Below, one piece after another: positions 13,397-21,665 of a stretch of DNA of 37,191 nt; within the stretch, counting starts at the first letter, position 1; each line of letters opens with the position of its first letter. The notes below the pieces were generated by a model. That model did not search any database. It was not told the DNA's origin and worked only from the letters and a program-made list of their open reading frames with translations. The DNA lies in NCBI RefSeq assembly GCF_004959935.1, contig NZ_SMYN01000002.1, positions 363,919 to 401,109 on the forward strand. Direction: 5' to 3'. Position numbers and translations under genes: made by a program. Origin of the DNA: Falsirhodobacter xinxiangensis (GTDB lineage Bacteria > Pseudomonadota > Alphaproteobacteria > Rhodobacterales > Rhodobacteraceae).

Positions 13397-14364
13397 CGGG
13401 AAAGTCGGTCCATCCCCTCGGCGACGCCCAGCTTGGCCAGCACCGCATCCAGCGGGCCGTAATCGATCCACGCGGCGGGTTCGGGCATGGTCAGGCCCGC
13501 AAACTCCTCGCCGTCCTGCATCCATTCGGCGGTATAGGCCAGCTCGGTCGCCTGAAGCCCGCCATTCACCGACCAGCTTTCGACGAAAGCCGCGGCCAGT
13601 GCGTCCAACTGATCCTGCGGCACGTCCGGGCGCGCCTTGCGCATCGCGGCCACCCAGACCTCGCGATCCGCCGCGAAATCGCGTGACGCGAGGACGAGCG
13701 CCTCGATCACGGCCTGCACCTCGTCCCGGCGTTCGGTCAGAACCGAAGCGGGCACCACGTTCACCTTCGACACCACCGGGGCAGCGGCGTAATAGGCGCC
13801 TTGGTCCACCAGGACCTCCAGCCCCTGCGGATCGGGAAGCGATTGCCAGATGCCGATGGACATGGTGGTCGCGTCGATCTCGCCCGCCAGGAGCGCCTGT
13901 GCGCGGCCCGCTGGCTGGCCCAGCGCCACGATCTCCAGCGCCGCCGTGTCGATGCCCTGCGATTGCAGCACCTTCATCGACAGCGAATGATCCAGACTGC
14001 CGATCCGCCCCACCCCGAAGCGTTTGAACCCCGGCTTGCCCGCAATCAGAAAGGGCAGCGCCTTGTTGGGCGAGACGACCGCCCGCAGATCCGCCTGCCC
14101 GCGCGCGACCAGCGACAGCACGGCGTCGGTGCCGACATTGGCCATATCCCCTTCGCCCGCCTGAAGCGCTGCAAGGGCCATCGGGGTCTGTTGCACGCGA
14201 ACCAGTTCCACATCGACCCCTGCGCGGACGAAGTACCCCTCCTGCAAGGCCAGATCCATGACCGAGTTCGGAACCAGCGGCGTTTCCAGATCGGTCACGA
14301 TCAGCCGGAACGGCTCGGCCCATGCGGGCAGCGCCAGAACCGCGAATGCCAGTGCGAGTTTCAT
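13393..14364 (-). CDS. ABC transporter substrate-binding protein, NMT1/SsuA-like
   Basis: The 323-residue protein has a signal peptide (MKLALAFAVLALPAWA, cleaved before EPFRL) and the SsuA/TauA/NMT1 layout: an N-terminal lobe with LQEGYFVRAGVDVELVRV, then GEGDMANVGTDAVLSLVARG. It should deliver an organic ion to the partner permease. ATG 14362-14364 lies 4 bp inside the permease gene's end, as expected for translational coupling. The ligand could be a sulfonate, nitrile-, pyrimidine- or nitrate-like compound; nothing nearby decides this. Confidence 0.88.
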   Translation of the reverse strand: MKLALAFAVLALPAWAEPFRLIVTDLETPLVPNSVMDLALQEGYFVRAGVDVELVRVQQTPMALAALQAGEGDMANVGTDAVLSLVARGQADLRAVVSPNKALPFLIAGKPGFKRFGVGRIGSLDHSLSMKVLQSQGIDTAALEIVALGQPAGRAQALLAGEIDATTMSIGIWQSLPDPQGLEVLVDQGAYYAAAPVVSKVNVVPASVLTERRDEVQAVIEALVLASRDFAADREVWVAAMRKARPDVPQDQLDALAAAFVESWSVNGGLQATELAYTAEWMQDGEEFAGLTMPEPAAWIDYGPLDAVLAKLGVAEGMDRLSR

Positions 14365-15089
14365 CTCTCTCCCCTCCAGCGCGACAGGTGCGCCTCCACC
14401 GCGCGCATCGCCTCGGTCACGATCACGCCGATGATCGCCAACATCAAGACGATGACGAAATATTCCGCCATCCGAAAGGTGTTTCCATAGATGGCCAGAA
14501 GCCCGCCCAGACCCCGCACCGCCGTATAAAGCTCGGCCACCACGGTATTGATCAGCCCGATGGTCGCGCCCAGCCGCAGCCCCGTCGCCAGAAACGGCAT
14601 CGCGCCGGGCAGCACCACATGGCGCCAGATGCGCCGCCGCCCCGCGCCGGTCGATCGCGCCATCTCGATCAGGTCGGCATCCGCCGCCAGAACCCCGGCA
14701 TAGGTGTTCAGCACCACCGGCATCACCGCGCCCAGAAAGACGATGAAGGTCTTCGCCTCGAACCCCAATCCAAGGATCACGATGATCAGCGGAATGAACG
14801 CCACGCGCGGGGTGGCGGCCAGCGCGAAGACGAACACGTCCACCACCCGACCGAACAGCCGGAAGCTGCCCATCGCCAGCCCAAGCGGAATGCCCACCAA
14901 CGCCGCCGCCATGCCCGAGACATAGATCGAAAGGCTGTCGCCCACCGCGCGCCACAGCCGCCCCTCGGCCAGAAGCGCGACGCCCGCCCGCCAGACCTGC
15001 CCCGGCGTCGGCAGCAGCCCGCCCGGTGCCCACCACTCCCACAGCAGGATCAGACCTGCCAGCAGCCCAAATCGCATTCCCCAAATCAT
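14361..15089 (-). CDS. ABC transporter permease, SsuC/TauC-like
   Basis: This is a 242-residue integral membrane protein with about six helices. The EAA loop near the C-terminal third (DLIEMARSTGAGRRRIWRHVVLPGAMP) couples to the ATPase. It belongs to the BPD_transp_1 superfamily and, with the two following genes, forms a complete importer. The start could be ATG 15087-15089 or the in-frame ATG 15075-15077 four codons later; neither has a strong ribosome site. It diverges from moxR. Confidence 0.91.
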   Translation of the reverse strand: MIWGMRFGLLAGLILLWEWWAPGGLLPTPGQVWRAGVALLAEGRLWRAVGDSLSIYVSGMAAALVGIPLGLAMGSFRLFGRVVDVFVFALAATPRVAFIPLIIVILGLGFEAKTFIVFLGAVMPVVLNTYAGVLAADADLIEMARSTGAGRRRIWRHVVLPGAMPFLATGLRLGATIGLINTVVAELYTAVRGLGGLLAIYGNTFRMAEYFVIVLMLAIIGVIVTEAMRAVEAHLSRWRGER

Positions 15090-15215
15090 GCGCCCGATTC
15101 CCGCATGTCCGCCCCCGCGCGGCAAGTCGACTTTTGGATGAGGGATCATCCTTATTGGTGACGCGAAAAACACCGCGCCCTCTGCCAGTCTTCGGCCATC
15201 GGGGCGGAGGAAGGC
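15090..15215. promoter_or_regulatory. Divergent control region, ABC importer / moxR operon
   Basis: This 126-bp region between divergent operons contains an interrupted palindrome GGATGA-GGGA-TCATCC (15136-15151), a candidate regulator site. A good ribosome site (GGAGGAAGG) precedes moxR. No sure -35/-10 pair was found. Confidence 0.4.
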
Positions 15216-16178
15216 ATGGACATGCGTCACGCGCCGCTGGCCGCCATCGGGCGGCTGGCAGACGGCATCGCCGAAGGATTGATCGCGCACGAGGTGTTGG
15301 TGGAACGGCTGATGGTCGCGCTGCTGGCAAGTGGCCATGTCCTGATCGAAGGGCCGCCCGGCATCGCCAAGACCCGCGCGGTGAAGCGGCTGGCGGACGG
15401 GCTGGATGGCAGTTTCGCACGGGTGCAGTGCACGCCCGACCTGATGCCCTCGGACCTGACAGGCACGCAGGTGTTCCGGCAGGACGCGGGCAGCTTCGAT
15501 TTCGTCTCGGGTCCGCTGTTCCATTCGCTGGTGCTGGTGGACGAGATCAACCGCGCCCCGCCCAAGGTGCAATCGGCCCTGCTGGAGGCGATGGCCGAGG
15601 CGCAGGTCACCGCGGGAGGGATCACCCGGCCGCTGCCCGATCCGTTCATGGTCGTCGCCACGCAGAACTCCATCGAACACGAAGGCACCTTCCCGCTGCC
15701 CGAAGCGCAGCTTGACCGCTTTCTTCTGCACGTGGACCTTGCGCTGCCGGATGCGGATGCCGAACGCGCGATCCTCGATCTGGCCGAGGCGGAGGCGCGG
15801 CATGTCCCGGACCCCCTGCCGCGTCTGGCGCATGACGATCTGTTCGCCGCGCGCGAGGCTGCGGCAGCGGTCCGGCTGGCCCCGGCGCTGAAAGATTTCA
15901 TCGTGCGGCTGGTGATCGGCACCCGCCAGACCCAAGGCACCCCGCTCGAGGGGCTGATCGACCATGCCGTCTCGCCGCGCGGCACGCTGGCGCTGGCGGC
16001 ATCGGCGCGGGCGCGGGCGTTCCTGCACGGGCGCGACCATGCCCTGCCCGAAGATGTCGAGGCGCTGGCCCCCGATGCGCTGTCGCACCGGCTGGTCCCA
16101 AGCTGGCGCGCAACGTCCGAAGGCATCCCGGCGCGGGCCATCGTCGCCCGCCTGCTGGATACCGTGCGGCCCTGGTGA
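15216..16178 (+). CDS. moxR: MoxR-family AAA+ ATPase
   Basis: This 320-residue MoxR ATPase is thought to act with VWA proteins as a chaperone, in methylotrophs helping to assemble methanol dehydrogenase with its metal. Walker A GPPGIAKT is at 46-53, Walker B LVLVDEIN at ~105-112, with sensor MVVATQNSIEHEGTFPLPEAQLDRF following, and the C-terminal helical lid at ~210-315. It is the first gene of a seven-gene operon in which nearly every junction overlaps. The DUF58 start (TGATG) overlaps its stop. In Methylobacterium and Paracoccus the equivalent gene is mxaR/moxR; a general Bat-type stress role is the alternative. Confidence 0.93.
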   Translation: MDMRHAPLAAIGRLADGIAEGLIAHEVLVERLMVALLASGHVLIEGPPGIAKTRAVKRLADGLDGSFARVQCTPDLMPSDLTGTQVFRQDAGSFDFVSGPLFHSLVLVDEINRAPPKVQSALLEAMAEAQVTAGGITRPLPDPFMVVATQNSIEHEGTFPLPEAQLDRFLLHVDLALPDADAERAILDLAEAEARHVPDPLPRLAHDDLFAAREAAAAVRLAPALKDFIVRLVIGTRQTQGTPLEGLIDHAVSPRGTLALAASARARAFLHGRDHALPEDVEALAPDALSHRLVPSWRATSEGIPARAIVARLLDTVRPW

Positions 16179-16969
16179 TGGACCCGACGGTGGTCACCGC
16201 GGATGCGCTGATGGCGCTGCGGCACGCCCCGCCCCGCCTGCCCGTGACCGCCGATCGCCCCGGCACCACTGCGACCCGCCCGCGCGGCCAAGGGCACGAA
16301 ATCCGCGAGATCCGCCCCTTTGCGACCGGCGACGATCCGCGCCATATCGACGCCGCCGCCACCGCCCGCACCGGCATTCCCCAGATCCGCAGCTTTCACG
16401 AGGATCGCGACCGCGCGCTGATCCTGATCGCGGATTTCCGCAGGCCGATGCTATGGGGCACACAAACCTTCCGCTCGGTCCTTGCCGCGCGGGCACTGGC
16501 GGTCGCGGGGTGGCAGGCCGAGGCGGCAGGCGGCGCGGTCGGGGTTGCGGCGATCACCGACGGCGGCCTGTTCATCGAACGCCCGATGCCGCGCGTTCGG
16601 GGGATGGCGCGTGTGGCGGGTTGTCTTGAACGCGCGCATGCCGCCGCACTGGCCGATGCACGGGCGGCGACGGACCTGACGCCGCTGCTGCTGCGCGCGG
16701 CCCGGACGGCTCCGCGCGGCGCGGGGATCGTGCTTGCATCGTCGCTCGACCAGCCCGGCGATGGGCTGGAGGCGGCGCTGGGCGCGATCCTGCGGCGCGG
16801 CCCCCTGCGCATGATCCGTGCCGCCGACCCGTTCGAAGATGCACCCCCCGCGGTCGCGCTCCCTTATTGCGCGGGCGGCGTGGTCCGGCGCGGCAGTTTC
16901 AAAGCCATCCCCGCGCATCGGGCAGCGTTTGCCGCCCGGCTGCGCGACCTTGGGGTGGATGAAGAATGA
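16178..16969 (+). CDS. DUF58 domain protein, MxaS-like
   Basis: The 263-residue protein has the DUF58 core: EIREIRPFATGDDPRHIDAAATARTGIPQIRSFHEDRDR, the motif that follows MoxR genes in almost all MoxR operons. After it comes a von Willebrand A-like fold (ALILIADFRRPM, GVAAITDGGLF). MxaS is required for active methanol dehydrogenase in Methylobacterium, though its chemistry is unknown. ATG 16178 overlaps the moxR stop as TGATG; an adjacent GTG at 16175 is a possible alternative. It has no membrane segment, so it is probably cytoplasmic. Confidence 0.88.
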   Translation: MDPTVVTADALMALRHAPPRLPVTADRPGTTATRPRGQGHEIREIRPFATGDDPRHIDAAATARTGIPQIRSFHEDRDRALILIADFRRPMLWGTQTFRSVLAARALAVAGWQAEAAGGAVGVAAITDGGLFIERPMPRVRGMARVAGCLERAHAAALADARAATDLTPLLLRAARTAPRGAGIVLASSLDQPGDGLEAALGAILRRGPLRMIRAADPFEDAPPAVALPYCAGGVVRRGSFKAIPAHRAAFAARLRDLGVDEE

Positions 16970-17298
16970 CGCTTCTGTCGCAGCTTCACCCTCCGCGCCT
17001 GCCCGCCGATTTCGCCGCCCTGCACTGGCCCGAGGTCGCGGCGGCGCTGGCGCTTGGCGCCCTGCTTGCCCTCATCGTCCATGCAGCGATCCGTCCCGCG
17101 CTGGTGCGCCGCCCGAAGCCGCGTCTGGACGATCTGCTGGCCGCAATGGACCCGCTTCCCCCCGATTCGCGGCTGATCGAGGAGTTGCGCCTGCTGCGGC
17201 GGCTGGGTGGCACCGCCCCCGATGGCCTCTATGCCGGACCGCCGCCCGACCTTCGCCCGCTGATCCGGGCGGCGTGGAAAGGGCGCGGTGATGTTTGA
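16966..17298 (+). CDS. Small one-helix membrane protein of MoxR operons (DUF4381-like)
   Basis: This 110-residue protein has a single hydrophobic segment (AAALALGALLALIVHAAI, ~residues 28-45) followed by a charged cytoplasmic tail with LIEELRLLRRLGG. It occupies the slot of the small DUF4381-type protein between DUF58 and the first VWA protein in Bat/Mox operons. Start and stop both overlap neighbours: ATGA with the DUF58 gene, and 8 bp with the next gene. It may anchor or bridge the VWA proteins. Assignment rests on position, size and topology. Confidence 0.75.
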   Translation: MTLLSQLHPPRLPADFAALHWPEVAAALALGALLALIVHAAIRPALVRRPKPRLDDLLAAMDPLPPDSRLIEELRLLRRLGGTAPDGLYAGPPPDLRPLIRAAWKGRGDV

Positions 17299-18223
17299 CC
17301 TTGCCCATCCGCTGGCCCTGCTGCTTCTGCCGCTTCCGCTGGTGATGCGGCTGCTGCCCCGCGCGGCCATCGGCGGCGCGTTGGAGGTCCCGCCCACCAT
17401 TGCCGCCGCCGCCCGCCCCGCCACGGCCCATCGGCGCCTGCCCCTGCTGGCGGCGCTGTGCTGGGCGGCGCTGGTCCTTGCGCTTGCCGGGCCGGAACGG
17501 CTGGTCCCGACGCGCGACACCTCGGCCACTGGGCGCGACATCATCCTTGCGCTGGACATGTCCGGCAGCATGCTGACCGAGGATTTCAGCCTCGACGGGC
17601 AGCAGATCTCGCGTCTGGACGCGGTGAAGCGGGTGGCCAAAGGCTTCGTTCTGGCGCGGGGCGGCGATCGGATAGGGCTGGTGCTGTTCGCCGACCGCGC
17701 CTATGTCGCCGCCCCGCCGACCTTCGATCTGACCGCCGTGGGCCGCGCCATCGACGAGGCATCCATCGGCATCACGGGCCGATCGACCGCCATCGCGGAC
17801 GGGCTCGGCCTTGCGCTGAAACGGCTGTCGTCGGATGCGGCACAGACGCGGATCATCGTGCTGCTGTCGGACGGGCGCGATACGTCGAACCGCGTCGATG
17901 CCACGCAGGTTGCCGCCTTGGCGGTGAAACATGGCGTCCGCGTCCATACCATCGCCCTTGGCCCCGAAGATCTGGAAACCCGCCCGGCCGCGCGCGATGC
18001 AGTCGATACCGCGAGCCTGCGCGCCATCGCGGACCGCGCAGGTGGGCGGGCGTGGCGCGTGCGTCAGATGTCCGACCTTGCCGCAATGAGCGAGGAACTG
18101 GACCGGCTGGAGCCGAACCCCGGATCGCGCCCGCCGGTGATCGTGCCGCAACCGCTTTGGATATGGCCCGCGATGCTGGCCTTTGGCGCTGCGGCGGTGC
18201 TTGGCATTCGGGGGGCGGAATGA
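17291..18223 (+). CDS. mxaC: VWA domain protein, MxaC/BatA-like
   Basis: The 310-residue protein has two N-terminal membrane segments (residues ~4-24 and ~48-68), a periplasmic von Willebrand A domain and a C-terminal anchor helix (~285-305). The metal-ion-dependent adhesion site is intact: DMSGSM (DxSxS), the threonine in TGRST, and LLSDGRDTSN (the Asp). This is the layout of MxaC, needed for calcium insertion into methanol dehydrogenase, and of BatA. ATG 17291 is chosen over GTG 17288 beside it. It overlaps the preceding gene by 8 bp and the next by 4 bp. Confidence 0.87.
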   Translation: MFDLAHPLALLLLPLPLVMRLLPRAAIGGALEVPPTIAAAARPATAHRRLPLLAALCWAALVLALAGPERLVPTRDTSATGRDIILALDMSGSMLTEDFSLDGQQISRLDAVKRVAKGFVLARGGDRIGLVLFADRAYVAAPPTFDLTAVGRAIDEASIGITGRSTAIADGLGLALKRLSSDAAQTRIIVLLSDGRDTSNRVDATQVAALAVKHGVRVHTIALGPEDLETRPAARDAVDTASLRAIADRAGGRAWRVRQMSDLAAMSEELDRLEPNPGSRPPVIVPQPLWIWPAMLAFGAAAVLGIRGAE

Positions 18224-19113
18224 TCCTTCTGCGCCCATGGTGGCTGGCCGCGGTGATCCCCATTCTGCTGCTGGGCTGGATGGCGATGCGTCGGACACGG
18301 GCGGGCGGGTGGGAGGGGATCGTGAACCCTGCCGTGATGGCGCGAATGCGGGCGCTGGGCATGGTGTCGGGGGCGACCTCGCGCTGGCCATCGGTGTTGC
18401 CCTTTCTGGCGGCGGCCATCGCGGCGGTGGCATTGTCCGGCCCCGCGCGGATGATCGCCGCCGGGGCGCTGATCCGGCAGGACCCGCTCATCCTGCTGAT
18501 CGACATGTCGCCCTCGGTCGCGGGCGGTGCGCGTCTGGCCGACGCGCAGGCGGCGGCAGCGCAGGCGCTTGGGCTTGCAGGCCGCCCGGTGGGGGCCGCG
18601 CTTTACGCAGCGCAGGCCTATGTCGCCAGCGCGCCGACATCCGACGCCGCCTCGCTTCAGGGGCTGATTGCGGTGCTGGGGCCGGACACCATGCCGCTGG
18701 CGGGCAGCAGGCCGGACATCGCCATCGGATCGCTGGACGAGTTGTTCGGCACGCTGGACGGGGCCGACATCCTGCTGATCTCGGACGGGGGCAGCGCAGG
18801 GCCGAGGGCCGAAGAACAGGCCGCGCGGCTGGCGGATTCCGGTGCGCGGCTTTGGGCGCTGTCGCTGGACGGGCCGGGTCCGGACGGTGCGCCCGCCGCC
18901 GATCCCGCGGCGCTGGAGGCCATTGCCCGCGCTGGCGGCGGCACCGCCCTTCCGGCGCGCGAGGCGGGGGCCATGATGCAGCGGATCGAGACCGCCCGCA
19001 CCGCCCGCCTTGCCACCAGCGACGAAGCCCGCCGCGTGTTCCGCGACCTTGGCCCATTCCTGATCCCCTTCGCCATGGTCGCGATTCTGCCCCTGTTCCG
19101 GAGGCGCGGATGA
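18220..19113 (+). CDS. mxaL: VWA domain protein, MxaL/BatB-like
   Basis: This 297-residue second VWA protein starts with a membrane helix (LLRPWWLAAVIPILLLGWMAM), has a second at ~57-77, the VWA fold with MIDAS motif DMSPSV and ILLISDGGSAG, and a final helix before an RRRG tail. In mxa clusters the equivalent, MxaL, works with MxaC, K and A in metal loading of methanol dehydrogenase. ATG 18220 overlaps the mxaC-like stop as ATGA. The gene order here (C, L, K) differs from the C, K, L order recalled for Methylobacterium and Paracoccus. Confidence 0.84.
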   Translation: MILLRPWWLAAVIPILLLGWMAMRRTRAGGWEGIVNPAVMARMRALGMVSGATSRWPSVLPFLAAAIAAVALSGPARMIAAGALIRQDPLILLIDMSPSVAGGARLADAQAAAAQALGLAGRPVGAALYAAQAYVASAPTSDAASLQGLIAVLGPDTMPLAGSRPDIAIGSLDELFGTLDGADILLISDGGSAGPRAEEQAARLADSGARLWALSLDGPGPDGAPAADPAALEAIARAGGGTALPAREAGAMMQRIETARTARLATSDEARRVFRDLGPFLIPFAMVAILPLFRRRG

Positions 19114-19703
19114 GGCGGGCCGTGATCCTTGTCGCCGCCCTTGGCGTGCTGGTGCTGGCGGGACCTGCCGCCTTGGGCAAGCTGGCGCTGATGGCGGGGC
19201 TGCCATCGCTCGCCGCGCGGCTGATCGACGATCCCGCCGCGCAAGGCGTCGCGCTGTATCGCGCCGGGGATTACGCCAAGGCCGACCGCGCCTTTGCCGA
19301 TGCGGGGCGCAGTTCAACCTATAACCGCGGGCTGTCGCTGGCGATGACCGGGGACTATGCCCTGTCCCGCGCTTATTTCGAAGCGGTGCTGTTCGCCAAC
19401 CCTGCCGACGGTCAGGCCCGCGACAACCGCGCCGTGGTCGATGCGCTGGCCCCGCGCACCATCGGCGAGGGAAACGAGTCGGGCCGCATCGCCACCACGG
19501 TCGCCCCCACGGATGGCCCGCCCGTCGAACTCTTTTCCGCCGAAAGCCGCCCGCTGGACCAAGGCACGCGCGTGGCCGACGATGCGTGGCTTGCATCCCT
19601 GCCCGACGATCCCGCCGAATTCCTGCGCCTACGCCTCGCGGACGAAAAGACCCGCCGCGACTCGCTGGGCCTCGGCGGGGCCGAGGAGGCGATCCCATGG
19701 TGA
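19110..19703 (+). CDS. mxaK: MxaK/BatC-like membrane-anchored protein with TPR-like segment
   Basis: The 197-residue protein has an N-terminal hydrophobic anchor (AVILVAALGVLVLAGPAALG). A TPR-like pair of helices follows (ALYRAGDYAKADRAFADAG and YNRGLSLAMTGDYALSRAYFEAVL), then an extended acidic-polar tail. MxaK is one of the accessory proteins required for active calcium methanol dehydrogenase, and BatC proteins have the same design. It overlaps the VWA gene by 4 bp and the BatD-like gene by 7 bp, so translation is coupled. Identification is by position plus fold features; sequence conservation in this family is low. Confidence 0.72.
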   Translation: MRRAVILVAALGVLVLAGPAALGKLALMAGLPSLAARLIDDPAAQGVALYRAGDYAKADRAFADAGRSSTYNRGLSLAMTGDYALSRAYFEAVLFANPADGQARDNRAVVDALAPRTIGEGNESGRIATTVAPTDGPPVELFSAESRPLDQGTRVADDAWLASLPDDPAEFLRLRLADEKTRRDSLGLGGAEEAIPW

Positions 19704-20836
19704 TCCTGCTGCTGCTTTTGCTGGCCTTCCCCGCCATTGCCGAGGACCGGCTGGAGATCATCGCCCATCCCACATCCCCCCGCATCGTCGAGGGAGAGAT
19801 GATCCCCGTCACCATTCGCGGCACCTATGACCGCAAGGTGGCGCTGGAGCGGCTTCTGGTCCTGCCCTCCGACCGGTTCGACTGGGTGCAGTTGGAAAAG
19901 GACGACTGGCGCGAGGAACGCATCGACGGGCGGCTGCGCATCGTGTTCGAACGCAAGCTGTCGCTGTTTCCCCGCCATACCGGCATCGCCGCATTCGGCC
20001 CGGTGGAACACGAGATGACCGTGATCGGCCAAGGCAGCCAGCGCGAGGACATCACCGTCATGTCCCATCCGCTGGAGCTGACCATCGCGCCGATGCCGCT
20101 GGACCCGCCGTTTCATCCCGTGAACCCCTGGCGTTTCGCCGCGCGGGAATTGACGCTGACGGATGAACTTTCGACCCGCCCCGACCGGCTGGAGGATGGT
20201 CAGACCGTCACCCGCCGCGTCACCCTGCGCGCCGTCGGTGCCCTGCCCGAGATGCTGCCGCCCCGCCCCGTCGTGTCGGAGAACTGGCTCATCACCTTCG
20301 CCGCCCCGGTGGAGCGCAGTCTGGAGCTGACGCCCGACGGCCCGGTCGCCACCGCCATCTGGACATGGCAGTTCCGCCCCGAAACCGGAGAGCCGGGCGT
20401 GCTTGCCCCCGTCGTCATCCCCTTCTTCGACACCAAGGCCCGCAAGGTGTCTTCAGTGACGATCCCGCCCTTGTCCATTGGCTACGCCAGCTTTCGCAGC
20501 GCCGAGGCGGTGTCGGGCGCAACGAGCGGCTGGGCCTCGGTCCTGGCGCTGGTCGGCGGTTTCGGGGTCGGGCTTTTCGCGCTGACGCGGGGCGAGCGGC
20601 GGGCGGGGTCGATCCTGCGCATCCTTGCCGCGCGCTGGTCGCCGATGCCCGCGCTGCGTCTGCGCCGGGCCGCGCGCCGTCACGACATGCTGGCCCTGCG
20701 CCGCGCCGCCGAGGATTGGCTGGATGCCCACCCCGAACGGAGGGACGCCGCAACCCCCGCATTGGCCGAACTGGACGAGACGATCTATGCCGGGCGCCCG
20801 CTGCGCCACGGGTTCCGCAAACGGCTCCGGGGCTAG
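19697..20836 (+). CDS. BatD-like exported membrane protein (MxaA position)
   Basis: The 379-residue protein has a signal peptide (VILLLLLLAFPAIAEDR) and BatD-like beta-sandwich domains containing RIVEGEMIPVTIRGTYDRKVALE and LTDELSTRPDRLEDGQTVTRRVTLRAVG. A membrane helix sits near residue ~280-300 (VLALVGGFGVGLFALT), followed by a basic cytoplasmic tail. Bat operons end with such a protein. In mxa clusters MxaA may be the counterpart, but that equivalence is inferred. It closes the moxR operon, and its TAG stop is shared head to head, within CTAG, with the opposing gene's stop. Confidence 0.75.
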   Translation: MVILLLLLLAFPAIAEDRLEIIAHPTSPRIVEGEMIPVTIRGTYDRKVALERLLVLPSDRFDWVQLEKDDWREERIDGRLRIVFERKLSLFPRHTGIAAFGPVEHEMTVIGQGSQREDITVMSHPLELTIAPMPLDPPFHPVNPWRFAARELTLTDELSTRPDRLEDGQTVTRRVTLRAVGALPEMLPPRPVVSENWLITFAAPVERSLELTPDGPVATAIWTWQFRPETGEPGVLAPVVIPFFDTKARKVSSVTIPPLSIGYASFRSAEAVSGATSGWASVLALVGGFGVGLFALTRGERRAGSILRILAARWSPMPALRLRRAARRHDMLALRRAAEDWLDAHPERRDAATPALAELDETIYAGRPLRHGFRKRLRG

Positions 20837-21159
20837 AAACAGAGGATCTCGGCCTCGGCCTGCGCGCGGCGAAGCTGGGCCGCGATCTCGGTCGTCGTCG
20901 CGGTGCCACGGAAGATGGCCGAGCGTTCGCCCGAGGTCTGGCGCATCCGCAGCACCGTCTCGGCCGAGACGTAATCGTCATAAGGCAGGATCGAGGCGAT
21001 CACATCCACCGAACAGGAACAGCGGTCCAGCGCGTCGCGCGTCTGCCCGTTCACCGCCATGCAGCCGAACACATATTCCGCCCGCGCGTTGGTGGGATAA
21101 TCGCTGACCTGCGCCATGGCGGGGCCCGCCAGCAGCCAAAGGATCATCCAGCGCATCAT
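20833..21159 (-). CDS. Small exported cysteine-containing protein, function unknown
   Basis: The 108-residue protein carries a signal peptide (MILWLLAGPAMAQ) and four cysteines (Cys33, a Cys47-x-Cys49 pair, and Cys107 near the end) that could form disulfides in the periplasm. It has no CxxCH, so it is not a c-type cytochrome. It is the last gene of the regulatory operon, overlapping the preceding gene as ATGA with GGAGGG upstream. Family not recognised. The position beside methanol-oxidation regulators suggests a periplasmic accessory role, which is inference. Confidence 0.78.
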   Translation of the reverse strand: MMRWMILWLLAGPAMAQVSDYPTNARAEYVFGCMAVNGQTRDALDRCSCSVDVIASILPYDDYVSAETVLRMRQTSGERSAIFRGTATTTEIAAQLRRAQAEAEILCF

Positions 21160-21665
21160 TCGCCCTCCACCAAGGTCAGGCTTTCATGATAGCCGCCTGT
21201 CCCCGCAGCGGTATCCGCCGAAAGTTGCAGGACCTCCGCGCCCTCGGTTTGGAAGGTCAGCGTCAATCCGGCGAACTGGCCCATCTGCGCACGGTTCGGA
21301 TCGCCCGAGAACGGCATCACGGGCGCATCCAACGGTGCCTGTGCCAGCGCGTCGCGGATGCGGTTGCGAATGTAGAACGGGCTGCCGCCGGTCGCCTCGG
21401 CCATGTGTCGGACGGTGGATTCCAGAAAGAACATGACCGCTGGATGCGCGGAGTCCGGTGCGAATGCGCCGACCTCCCTGCCGTCGAGTATCAGGGTCAG
21501 GCGCGGCCCCGGTCGGAGCAGCAGCGTCTCGCTCTCGTCCCCCAGCTTGCGGTCATAGGTCAGCGGTGCATCAAGCCCCGACAGGGCGCCGGGGGCGAGG
21601 ATCACGTCGGACAATTCGCCCGCCGAAAGGGGCGTCGCGATCAGAAGTGCGAACAGGACCCTCAT
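21156..21665 (-). CDS. Exported protein of unknown function in the regulatory operon
   Basis: The 169-residue protein begins with a short signal peptide (MRVLFALLIATPLSAGE). The mature part looks mainly beta-stranded (LTLILDGREVGAF, LTLTFQTEGAEVLQLSAD) with the segment STVRHMAEATGGSPFYIRNRIRDAL in the middle. ATG 21663-21665 overlaps the OmpR-type regulator's stop; the longer open frame upstream lies antisense-free but within the regulator gene and is not used. It could be a periplasmic input or effector of the two-component system. Family not recognised. Confidence 0.75.
   Translation of the reverse strand: MRVLFALLIATPLSAGELSDVILAPGALSGLDAPLTYDRKLGDESETLLLRPGPRLTLILDGREVGAFAPDSAHPAVMFFLESTVRHMAEATGGSPFYIRNRIRDALAQAPLDAPVMPFSGDPNRAQMGQFAGLTLTFQTEGAEVLQLSADTAAGTGGYHESLTLVEGE

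Noticed and set aside
13397-14323. Upstream extension of the ABC ATPase frame
   Set aside because: It overlaps the binding-protein gene in another frame, is Gly/Arg-rich, and lacks the ATPase fold; the ATPase starts at 13396.
15216-20836. Reading the moxR operon as an ordinary Bat aerotolerance operon
   Set aside because: Not excluded, but the nearby mxaD-like gene, xoxFGJ and PQQ-associated transport operon make a methanol dehydrogenase maturation role the better guess; kept as an alternative in the entries.
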